The notes under the pieces are model-generated. The model was not told the origin of the DNA and made no database searches. It saw nothing but the letters and a program-made list of their open reading frames with translations. A DNA stretch of 64,000 bases from an uncultured Opitutaceae bacterium. Its GTDB lineage: Bacteria > Verrucomicrobiota > Verrucomicrobiia > Opitutales > Opitutaceae. Shown one piece after another: positions 33,819 through 41,267 of the stretch; position 1 is the first letter of the stretch; the number at the start of each line of letters is the position of its first letter. The stretch covers positions 22,209 through 86,208 of the forward strand of contig CALFXL010000045.1 of NCBI GenBank assembly GCA_937958045.1, given 5' to 3'. Made by a program: the position numbers and the translations under genes.

Positions 33819-34445
33819 TTATCGCGCAGCCGTGGCGCGTCCGGAAAACCAGCGCGTCCAGTGTAGTTGTCCGCCCACTACACCGAGCAACGTGCCGGCG
33901 TAGGCATCGACCGCGACATGCTGTTTAATTGCTAGCGTGGAATAGACGATGCCGAGCGCCCATGCCCAGTTGCCCACGTGCAAAACCGCACGTGCGCGGA
34001 GTTCACGCAGCGTTTCGTCAAAACGAAGCGCTGTGAACACCGCGAAGGCGACATGGAGCGACGGACAGGCGTTGCCGGCGGCGTCGACGGTTTTGAGAAA
34101 TTCGAAACCAGGATAGCGTGCCCAATCGATCGGCAGCGCCGGAATCATCGTGGGGAAAAACAAAAAGATCCCGAGTCCCACGATCGCCACGCCGCCTGCT
34201 TCCCAGCCCAGAGCGTAGAGTTTGCGTTTGTCCGCGATAGCGATCGGCGCAATCGGCACGTAGATCCACAGTGAGAGGTAGATCACGAGTGCATAGGGAT
34301 TAAACGCGATCACATGATCGAGCCAAGTGACCGGCATCACGGTGACGGGAAAAATGGGAGCCTTCAGCAGGCGGAAGTACGCGATGAAGAAAACCGTGAT
34401 GAATGCGCTGATACCGACGGTCTTGAGCAACCAATGCTGACGCAT
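33819..34445 (-). CDS. PAP2-superfamily membrane phosphatase
   Basis: 208 residues from ATG 34443-34445; a TTG at 34517 would add 24. Five to six membrane segments (VGISAFITVFFIAYFRLL; ALVIYLSLWIYVPIAP; GGVAIVGLGIFLFF and others). The motif ACPSLHVAFA is the SxxH (SGH-like) C2 box and HVAVDAYAGTLLG is the C3 box with the catalytic His and Asp; C1 (KxxxxxxRP) is not obvious, as in Aur1/Ipt1-like members. It likely dephosphorylates lipid phosphates in the membrane. Convergent with the 33417 gene. Confidence 0.82.
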   Translation of the reverse strand: MRQHWLLKTVGISAFITVFFIAYFRLLKAPIFPVTVMPVTWLDHVIAFNPYALVIYLSLWIYVPIAPIAIADKRKLYALGWEAGGVAIVGLGIFLFFPTMIPALPIDWARYPGFEFLKTVDAAGNACPSLHVAFAVFTALRFDETLRELRARAVLHVGNWAWALGIVYSTLAIKQHVAVDAYAGTLLGVVGGQLHWTRWFSGRATAAR

Positions 34446-34653
34446 GCGGGCGCCGAGTTGTCGAAGATCCGTGGCCGCGGTGGAGGTTGAAGGGAGAGGA
34501 AGTGTGGAGAGAGGCAAGTGGAGGCCGACAGGCAGTCAGCTGGTGATGAGCAGGACAAGTTTTTCGCCGTGTGTCGTCATGCCGGGAAGCATCCGAGGTG
34601 CCGAGCCGTGGACGCCCCGATGGCGCATCTGCGGCGGAGCGGTAGGTTGTAGA

Positions 34654-34875
34654 ATGGGTTACTTATTAGCCATCGGCTTACTCGTGGTGCTGGGCATCGT
34701 GCTGTTTGTGCTCGCGGCGTCTCGCAGCCGTCACGCGACGAGTGGACGGGTCTCGTCGCATGGTCAGGCGATCTTGCGCGAACAGCCCTCGGCGGATGAG
34801 CCGACGCCTGGACGTTCGGCGACGGCGACTCCGGAAGAGCGAGAAGGCGCACAAAAACGCACGCCGCCCGCGTGA
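34654..34875 (+). CDS. Small membrane-anchored protein
   Basis: 73 residues: one N-terminal membrane segment (MGYLLAIGLLVVLGIVLFVLAA) followed by a hydrophilic, Pro/Ser/Arg-rich tail. Placed between divergent and convergent genes with its own space. No known family. Start chosen at the ATG that begins the hydrophobic segment; the frame extends to 34444 but upstream codons look non-coding. Confidence 0.5.
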   Translation: MGYLLAIGLLVVLGIVLFVLAASRSRHATSGRVSSHGQAILREQPSADEPTPGRSATATPEEREGAQKRTPPA

Positions 34876-34924
34876 ACCGCGCCGAGCGATGCGGAGACTC
34901 GAGCTGGTTTGCGTAGGGGGAAAC

Positions 34925-35950
34925 TCACGCGACGCGCCACGGTTCGGGTATGAACTCGTAACGATCGCGAGCGACCGCGCGAACGTATCCGAGCGAGGGA
35001 AACGGAAGATGTCCGCTGAAGATGCGCACGCGGTCGGCGGCGGCGCGATCAAGCAGGCGCTTGCGCGTGGCGACGGCGGTTTCTGGTTCGGTGTCGAAAC
35101 GAATCGCCCAATCCGGTCGCGCGAACGAAATCGCGTGATGATGCACGACGTCCACGAGATGGAGCAGTTGTTCGTTGCCCGAGGTGAATGAGAGCGCGAT
35201 GTGACCGGGCGTGTGACCGGGAGCATCGATGATCTCGAGGCCTTCGATGAGTGAATCGCCGGCTTTCACACGTTCGAACTTGATCGCCTGCAGATGTGCG
35301 CGCGCGCCGGCGATGGTCTCTTGTTTTTCCTGATCCGAAATTACCGAGAGCGGAAGCGCAGGCGATGAGCCCATCCAGAAATCGTATTCGCGGCGGCCGA
35401 TGAAATGACGCGCTTTGGAAAACACCGGCGAGCCGTTGGCGTCGAGCAAGCCGCCCATGTGATCGCCGTGTGCGTGCGTGAGAATGACGGCGGTGATGTC
35501 GCTCGGCTTCACGCCGGCCGCCGCGAGTTGGCCCGCGAGTTGACCGCCGGCTGCGCCGAAGAGATTTCCGCAACCGGCATCGATCAACACGAGCTCGGAT
35601 CCCATGCGCACGAGCAAGACATTGAACACGAGCCGGGCGATATCGCGAGGCACGAAAGCGCGATGCAGCTCTTCGCCGACATCATCGGCCGAGTAGCCGG
35701 GCCACATGGCGACTTGCGTGAGCGGAGCGGTGAAGCCGCCGTCGACAAAGGCGATCGCTTCGAAGCTGCCGATCGAAAAACGATAAAACGCAGGCTGCCG
35801 TAACGGTTGCGCGGACGGCGTGGTTTCCTGAGCGCGAGCCGCCGCAGGAAGCGTCAGCGAAGCGATGCCGGCGATCCCAAAGAAACGCAGCGCATCGCGT
35901 CGAGTGAGCGAAGAAACGGACTGAGAGCGGGATGGGGGAGTTTGCAGCAT
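34925..35950 (-). CDS. Tat-exported MBL-fold metallo-hydrolase
   Basis: 341 residues. The N-terminus carries a twin-arginine signal (TRRDALRFFGIAG ... ARA). Metal ligands: HAHGDH in VILTHAHGDHMGG, GHTPGH, Asp in HLVDVVHHH, and the C-terminal His in FSGHLPFPS. It fits the quorum-quenching-lactonase/aryl-dialkylphosphatase-like MBL group, folded in the cytoplasm and exported. Substrate unknown. 16 bp downstream of the P-loop kinase gene on the same strand, so probably one transcript. Confidence 0.88.
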   Translation of the reverse strand: MLQTPPSRSQSVSSLTRRDALRFFGIAGIASLTLPAAARAQETTPSAQPLRQPAFYRFSIGSFEAIAFVDGGFTAPLTQVAMWPGYSADDVGEELHRAFVPRDIARLVFNVLLVRMGSELVLIDAGCGNLFGAAGGQLAGQLAAAGVKPSDITAVILTHAHGDHMGGLLDANGSPVFSKARHFIGRREYDFWMGSSPALPLSVISDQEKQETIAGARAHLQAIKFERVKAGDSLIEGLEIIDAPGHTPGHIALSFTSGNEQLLHLVDVVHHHAISFARPDWAIRFDTEPETAVATRKRLLDRAAADRVRIFSGHLPFPSLGYVRAVARDRYEFIPEPWRVA

Positions 35951-35966
35951 AGACGACGGACGGTAG

Positions 35967-36464
35967 TCAAAACCGCGTGTGGCGCAATGGGACATGCGTT
36001 TCGATGGGTACGTGGACCTCATCGGGCGCCAGCGGCTCGAAGTGTTTTTTGAGAAGATCGTAGGTGGCCGGCGCGATGAAAAGACTGCCGCGCAGATCGG
36101 TATTACGATTTTGGATACGCGCGCGGGCGGTCGCTTCGTCGCAGAAAACTGAATACAGGCGATGGGTCGCGCCGGCGGCATGAACGGCGCTACGGATGGC
36201 ATCGCGTTCCGCGCGTTTCCAGAAACCGTAGTCCAGAATCGCATCGCGTCCGCTGCGAACAAGCGCCTGCCAGGCGGAGTCGAGCTCAGCCAGGATGATC
36301 GCGTGGTGCGCAGCGAAATGTTCAGCCGGCGGATCGATCCCGTGACGCGCGGACATCACCTCATCTGGCGAGAAACGTATGGCGCCCGTCGCGCGCTCCA
36401 GTTGACGCGCAAAGGTTGTTTTTCCCACGCCGAGAAATCCATGGATGAGGTGGACGATTGGCAT
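35967..36464 (-). CDS. P-loop kinase of the AAA_33/zeta-toxin-like group
   Basis: 165 residues. Walker A in HGFLGVGKTTFAR, Asp in FSPDEVM, DYGFWKRAERD in the middle, and the Arg-rich lid region ATARARIQNRN. Similar small kinases phosphorylate nucleosides, antibiotics or sugars. A GTATCCA motif is embedded here at 36112-36118. Between trhO (27 bp upstream) and the Tat hydrolase. Confidence 0.82.
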   Translation of the reverse strand: MPIVHLIHGFLGVGKTTFARQLERATGAIRFSPDEVMSARHGIDPPAEHFAAHHAIILAELDSAWQALVRSGRDAILDYGFWKRAERDAIRSAVHAAGATHRLYSVFCDEATARARIQNRNTDLRGSLFIAPATYDLLKKHFEPLAPDEVHVPIETHVPLRHTRF

Positions 36465-36491
36465 GGGGCGGGAGAAACGAGTTGGTCGCAG

Positions 36492-37415
36492 CTAACGTGC
36501 CGTACGTGCGGGGCTGCCGACGTAGTCGGCGGTGGCGCTGGTGAGGCCGGCGCGGCGGCAGTCGGGACAGAGGCGGGCGTCGGGATCTTCGGCAATGGCT
36601 TCCTCGGACACGACGATCAGTTTGTGACAAGGATCGTGGAGGCAGTTGATGACATTGCGTGTGGGGCGGCCGGTGTGTTCGCAGCGCCCGATCGGTTCCT
36701 TCGGTTCTGGAGTGCCGACGGGGATCGTCATGCGATCGTCGAAAACAAAACAATCGCCCTCCCAATGTGCGTCGCCCACCTGTGCGCCGTAGGTGACGAT
36801 GCCGCCTTCGAGTTGGAAGACGTTTTTGAAACCGGCCTGGCGGAAAAGCGCGGAGGCTTTTTCGCAACGGATGCCGCCCGTGCAATACATGAGGACGGTT
36901 TTGTCCTTCAGTTCTGAATACTGCGGAAGGACGCGCGGGAGATCGCGGAAGTTTTCGATGGGCGGGGTGATGGCGCCTTTGAAGCGGCCCACGGCGGATT
37001 CGTAGCGATTGCGCACATCGAAAAGGACCACGTCTTCCTCCTCGATCATGCGTTTCCATTCCGCCGGCGGCAGATGCGGCGCGGTGTCGCGGGTGGGATC
37101 GAGTTCGTCGCCCGCGCCGAGCGTGACGATCTCGCGGCGGACTTTTATTTCGAGACGACGAAACGGCTGCGTTTCCGCGTGGCTGATCTTGAAAACGATA
37201 TCGGAAAACTCCGGCAGCGCGTGCAGCGCTTGCTGATATGCGGACGTGGCTTCGGCGGTGCCTGCGAGTGTGCCGTTGATGCCCTCGGTGCCGATGAGGA
37301 TGCGTCCGCGCAGGCCGAGCGATTCGCAGAGTTCGCGTTGTGCGCGAACGAGCGCCGCGGGATCGTCGATGCGGACGTATTTGTAATAAAGGAGAACCGT
37401 GAGACGGGCGGGCAT
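36492..37415 (-). CDS. trhO: tRNA uridine(34) hydroxylase TrhO (rhodanese-like)
   Basis: 307 residues. N-terminal domain with LLYYKYVRIDDP and LRGRILIGTEGINGTLAG; rhodanese domain with the catalytic Cys in MYCTGGIRCEKASA; C-terminal zinc-like Cys set (CEHTGRPTRNVINCLHDPCH and CPDCRRAG). TrhO hydroxylates U34 of certain tRNAs on the prephenate-independent route. ATG 37413-37415 gives MPARLTVLLYY, the usual N-terminus. Confidence 0.95.
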   Translation of the reverse strand: MPARLTVLLYYKYVRIDDPAALVRAQRELCESLGLRGRILIGTEGINGTLAGTAEATSAYQQALHALPEFSDIVFKISHAETQPFRRLEIKVRREIVTLGAGDELDPTRDTAPHLPPAEWKRMIEEEDVVLFDVRNRYESAVGRFKGAITPPIENFRDLPRVLPQYSELKDKTVLMYCTGGIRCEKASALFRQAGFKNVFQLEGGIVTYGAQVGDAHWEGDCFVFDDRMTIPVGTPEPKEPIGRCEHTGRPTRNVINCLHDPCHKLIVVSEEAIAEDPDARLCPDCRRAGLTSATADYVGSPARTAR

Positions 37416-37484
37416 GGATCGAAACAACACGCGCGGCGGTGAAAAACGCGCCGCGTGATCTGAACCTGAAAGCGAAACGCGTGC

Positions 37485-37817
37485 TCAGCCGATGGAGAGC
37501 AGCTCGACTTCGAAGATGAGCGTGGCGTTGGGCGGGATGGCGCCGGGGAAACCGTGAGCGCCGTAACCGAGATGCGGCGGGATGGTGAGTTTCACTTTGT
37601 CGCCGATGTTCATCTGCGCGACACCGATGTCCCAGCCTCCGATGACCTGTCGGGCACCGAGAATGAAGGTGAACGGTTCGTCGCGATCGACGGAGCTGTC
37701 GAACTTGGTGCCGTCGGTGAGCCAGCCGGTGTAATGAACGGTGACGGCTTCACCCTTCTTGGGAGCGCGGCCGGTGCCGGTAGTGAGTTTTTCGATCTGA
37801 AGTTCGGAGGAGGACAT
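37485..37817 (-). CDS. FKBP-type peptidyl-prolyl cis-trans isomerase
   Basis: 110 residues, the minimal FKBP domain. Seen: GEAVTVHYTGWLTDGTKFDSS, FTFILGARQVIGGWDIGVAQM, the loop HLGYGAHGFPGAIPPNATLIFEVELLSI. Aromatic pocket residues are present. No signal peptide, so cytoplasmic. Same strand and 59 bp downstream of the CvfB-like gene. Confidence 0.93.
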   Translation of the reverse strand: MSSSELQIEKLTTGTGRAPKKGEAVTVHYTGWLTDGTKFDSSVDRDEPFTFILGARQVIGGWDIGVAQMNIGDKVKLTIPPHLGYGAHGFPGAIPPNATLIFEVELLSIG

Positions 37818-37876
37818 GAAGCATGCTGTTTTCCCGGGAGCTGGCGGGGAAGGCGAGACGGGAAATCTCGCGATGA

Positions 37877-38773
37877 TCAAGCCTCCGGTGGAGGCGGCGG
37901 CGTGCCGGGCGCGCGGATCTTGCGGATGGCCGGACGTGTATTCGGAAGGCGGATACCGTCTTCTTCGATGAGAATGACGCGGTCGCGATAGAGTGCGCCG
38001 ATGGCTTGCTTGAAGGCTTTTTTGCTCACGCCAAATGTCTCGCGAATCGACTCGGGCGGAGAAGCGTCGTTGAGCGGAAGACGTCCGCCGGCGGCCGCGA
38101 GTTCGTCGAGGATGCGGCGGGCGAGAGGAGCGACGCGTTGATAGCCCGGTTCGTCGAGCGTGAGATCGATTTTGCCGTCGTCGCGCACCGCGTGGATGTA
38201 GGCGGTGAGTTTTTCGCCGATCGCGGGTATGTGCGGAAGACCGCGACGATAGAGCAGGCCGCGGTGCGTGTCTTCGACGATGGCTTTGAAACCGAGTTCG
38301 GTTTCGCCGTAGATGAGCGCCTGCACCGCCTGCCCATCGCGATAGTCGGGAGGAGTGCGATGCAAGTGACGCTCGAGACGCGTCGTGGCGACGATGCGAT
38401 CGGTGCGCGGGTCGATAAACACATGCGCGATGACCCAGTCGCCGACGCGCACGGGCTTCGCTTGCTCGCGCATGGGCAGCAAGAGGTCTTTGCTGAGACC
38501 CCAATCGAGAAAAGCGCCGACGCGCGGGTTGATGCTGGTGACGCGGAGGAATGCGAACTCGCCGACTTGCGCGTGCGGAGTTTCGGTGGTGGCGACGATG
38601 CGATCTTCGGAGTCGCGGTGCACGAACACCTGAAACGCTTCTCCTGCGAGCGTGCCGCGAGGGACGTAGCGACCAGGCAGGAGGATTTCGCCGAGTTCGC
38701 CGCCGTCGAGAAAGACGCCGGGCGTGGCGATGCGGTTGACGCGAAGAGTGGCGATGGTGCCGAGACGAGCCAT
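37877..38773 (-). CDS. CvfB-like S1-domain RNA-binding protein
   Basis: 298 residues with the CvfB/YitL pattern: four S1-like barrels (VNRIATPGVFLDGGELGEILLP; VTSINPRVGAFLDWGLSKDLLLP; etc.) and a C-terminal winged helix (SPPESIRETFGVSKKAFKQAIGALYR). Relatives bind RNA and control virulence or envelope gene expression in Gram-positive bacteria. ATG 38771-38773 (MARLGTIATL) is the family start. Divergent from the P-type ATPase gene. Confidence 0.88.
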   Translation of the reverse strand: MARLGTIATLRVNRIATPGVFLDGGELGEILLPGRYVPRGTLAGEAFQVFVHRDSEDRIVATTETPHAQVGEFAFLRVTSINPRVGAFLDWGLSKDLLLPMREQAKPVRVGDWVIAHVFIDPRTDRIVATTRLERHLHRTPPDYRDGQAVQALIYGETELGFKAIVEDTHRGLLYRRGLPHIPAIGEKLTAYIHAVRDDGKIDLTLDEPGYQRVAPLARRILDELAAAGGRLPLNDASPPESIRETFGVSKKAFKQAIGALYRDRVILIEEDGIRLPNTRPAIRKIRAPGTPPPPPEA

Positions 38774-38900
38774 GAACGATGCAGGATGACCGCCTGTCGC
38801 GGAGTTGAGGAGGGAAATATGCGGAAAGATGAACAAGATTTCCGCGTTGCAACCAAACGAGTTCGCGCGGGAGGCGCATCCTGTGTACGTATCACGCGAT

Positions 38901-40952
38901 ATGTCCGCTCACACGCACAGCTCGACGATGGAATCAGCAAACTCCGGTGATGCCGCTCTGCAGCCGGTGTACATGGGATTACCGCACGAGCGGGTGCTGA
39001 GGCCGCGCTTCTGGGTGGCGCTGGTGCTGACGATTCCCGTGATGGCGCTCGCGATGGGCGAGATGGTGTTTCCCGCGCTTATCCAAAAAGTGGATACACT
39101 CGCGCACGGACTGAACGGGTGGCTGCAATTCGCGCTGACCACGCCGGTGTTTTTCTGGAGCGGCCGGTTCTTTATTCGGCGCTGGTGGAAATCGATTCGT
39201 GAACGGGACACCAACATGTTCACGCTCACGGTGACGGGCACCGGCGCGGCTTATTTCTACAGTGCGGCGGCGGTGATTTGGGGCGACCATTTCCCGGCCG
39301 CGCTGCGTGGTGAGCACGGAGCCCCGCTGTATTTCGAAGCCGCGGCGGTGATCACGACGATCGTGTTGCTGGGGCAGATTTTGGAACAGCGCGCGCATGC
39401 GCGCACCGACGCGGCGATTCGCGCGCTGATGGCACTGGCGCCGAGCATCGCGCATCGCGTGACGGACGACGGACGTGAAGAAGACGTGCCGCTGGATCAA
39501 GTCGTGCAAGGCGACATCTTGCGCGTTCGGCCTGGCGAAAGCGTGCCGGTCGATGGTGTGGTGGTTTCGGGTGCGAGCAGCGTGGATGAATCGATGCTCA
39601 CGGGCGAAGCGGAGCCGATGGATAAAACGGCAGGCGACCCGGTGAGCGCGGGAACGTTGAACACGACGGGCACGTTTACTCTGAGAGCGGAACGTGTGGG
39701 CGCCGAGACCTTGCTCGCGCAAATCATCCGGCTCGTCGAAGAAGCGCAGGAAAGCGAACCGCCCATCGCGCGTCTCGCCGATCGTGTATCCGCAATCTTC
39801 ATACCGCTGGTGCTGGCGGTGGCGCTGATCACGCTGGCGATCTGGTGGTGGGTGGGGCCGGAGCCGGCGTTCCTGCATGGATTGTTGAATGCGGTCGCGG
39901 TGCTGATCATCGCATGTCCGTGTGCGCTGGGACTGGCGACGCCGGTGGCGTTGGTGACGGGAATCGGTCGCGGCGCGCAAGCGGGCGTGTTGGTAAAAGA
40001 CGCGGCGGCGTTGGAACGGCTGTCGTTGGCCACGACATTGTTGATCGATAAAACCGGCACGTTGACCGAGGGAAAACCGCGCGTGGTGGGCATCTATGCG
40101 ACGACGGGTTTTTCGGAGGAGCGGTTGCTGCGTTTCGCCGCAGCGGCTGAAAGCGCGAGCGAACATCCATTGGCGCGCGCCATCGTCGCGGCGGCGCGCG
40201 AGCGAAACGTGGAGGTTCCGGCGGTGGAGTCGTTTTCAGCCGAACCAGGCGCCGGCGTGACGGCACGAGTGGACGGACATTTCGTGTATGTTGGCCGCGT
40301 GAAAGGAGAGCCACTGCGGGCTACGGCGGGAGCCGAACCGCGTACATTGGTTTCTGTCGCGATCGATGATCTGGTGATCGGCGAAATCGCGTTGGCAGAT
40401 GCCCTCAAGGAAACCACGCCGGCGGCCGTCGCGGAATTGCGGCGGTTGGGCCTGCGCGTGGTGATGGTTACCGGCGATCGCGAAGCGGTGGCGCGCCCGA
40501 TTGCCGCTGCGCTTTCGTTGGAGGAAGTCCATGCGGGGGTGACGCCTGCGCAGAAACAAAGTCTGGTCCGCGAACACCAGAAGCGGGGAGAGCGCGTGGT
40601 TTTTGCCGGAGACGGGTTAAACGACGCCCCGGCATTGGCCGCGGCCGATGTCGGCATCGCCATGGGCGATGGCACGCATGTCGCCATCGAAAGCGCGGGC
40701 TTGGTGCTCGTGAAAGGAGATCTCCAGGCGATCGTGCGTGCCGTGCACCTCAGTCGCGCGGTCCTTAAGACGATCCGCCAAAATCTATTTTTGGCATTCT
40801 TCTACAATGGGTTGGGGATTCCGGTGGCCGCAGGCGTGCTTTATCCATTCTTCGGATGGCTCCTGAATCCGATGATCGCCGGTGTCGCGATGAGTTTGAG
40901 TTCGATCAGCGTGGTTGCCAACGCGCTGAGCCTACGACGGCAGCGGCTGTGA
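38901..40952 (+). CDS. P1B-type heavy-metal ATPase (Cu-like), without N-terminal metal-binding domain
   Basis: 683 residues. Motifs: CPC in ACPCALGLATP (transmembrane copper/silver site), LTGEAEPM (actuator), DKTGTLTEG (phosphorylation Asp), SEHPLARA (HP motif) and GDGLNDAPAL. The C-terminal MALSLSSISVVANALSLRR is typical of CopA/CopB. There is no HMA or heavy-metal-binding domain ahead of the first helix, only a short His-containing start (MSAHTHSS). It exports or allocates Cu(I)/Ag(I) in the inner membrane. An earlier in-frame ATG at 38805 overlaps the divergent gene's promoter. Confidence 0.93.
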   Translation: MSAHTHSSTMESANSGDAALQPVYMGLPHERVLRPRFWVALVLTIPVMALAMGEMVFPALIQKVDTLAHGLNGWLQFALTTPVFFWSGRFFIRRWWKSIRERDTNMFTLTVTGTGAAYFYSAAAVIWGDHFPAALRGEHGAPLYFEAAAVITTIVLLGQILEQRAHARTDAAIRALMALAPSIAHRVTDDGREEDVPLDQVVQGDILRVRPGESVPVDGVVVSGASSVDESMLTGEAEPMDKTAGDPVSAGTLNTTGTFTLRAERVGAETLLAQIIRLVEEAQESEPPIARLADRVSAIFIPLVLAVALITLAIWWWVGPEPAFLHGLLNAVAVLIIACPCALGLATPVALVTGIGRGAQAGVLVKDAAALERLSLATTLLIDKTGTLTEGKPRVVGIYATTGFSEERLLRFAAAAESASEHPLARAIVAAARERNVEVPAVESFSAEPGAGVTARVDGHFVYVGRVKGEPLRATAGAEPRTLVSVAIDDLVIGEIALADALKETTPAAVAELRRLGLRVVMVTGDREAVARPIAAALSLEEVHAGVTPAQKQSLVREHQKRGERVVFAGDGLNDAPALAAADVGIAMGDGTHVAIESAGLVLVKGDLQAIVRAVHLSRAVLKTIRQNLFLAFFYNGLGIPVAAGVLYPFFGWLLNPMIAGVAMSLSSISVVANALSLRRQRL

Positions 40953-40982
40953 ATATTTCATAACGCACTTGGAAACTAGAGA

Positions 40983-41005
40983 GAGGCCTCGTGCGCCGAG
41001 GCCTC
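40983..41005 (+). terminator. GC hairpin after the P1B ATPase gene
   Basis: 9-bp arms GAGGCCTCG (40983-40991) / CGAGGCCTC (40997-41005), 5-nt loop. No T-run follows immediately (an AT-rich TATTTAATTAA occurs 15 nt later), so termination efficiency is uncertain. Confidence 0.5.
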
Positions 41006-41040
41006 AACCCGCGTGTGTATTTAATTAAGGGAACCCTCGG

Positions 41041-41068
41041 TTGCCGTTAATAGAGTTTGGCTTATTAT
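41041..41068 (+). promoter_or_regulatory. Candidate promoter of the sugar-locus TonB receptor
   Basis: TTGCCG (41041-41046), 16-bp spacer, TATTAT (41063-41068), close to a sigma-70 promoter. The surrounding 40960-41267 interval is unusually AT-rich for this genome and has no gene. It would give a leader of about 190 nt. An alternative pair is TTGGCT at 41057 with TACTAA at 41081. Confidence 0.45.
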
Positions 41069-41079
41069 CAAAACAACGG

Positions 41080-41101
41080 GTACTAATTACGGAATTCGTA
41101 C
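41080..41101. promoter_or_regulatory. Candidate LacI-family operator before the TonB receptor
   Basis: A 22-bp dyad: GTAC, any base, AATT, any base, central CG, any base, AATT, any base, GTAC. 18 of 22 positions are symmetric, with the central CG step preferred by LacI-family proteins. It begins 11 bp after the -10 sequence, so a bound protein would block initiation or elongation. The only LacI-type gene in the window (54168-55220) closes the same locus. Confidence 0.55.
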
Positions 41102-41267
41102 TGTTTGATTTTCTCGGGACTCGCTTCTTACGCACCTGCGCAAGAGCGTCCGCCCGAACCCTACCCCGAGCGGCACCTGCAGCAGGGACCCACACCTCCC
41201 GGTTTCAATCACTGCTCGAGTAACCCAACTCATCTGGATTCTGCTCCAGTTGGAGAAAACCCAAACT

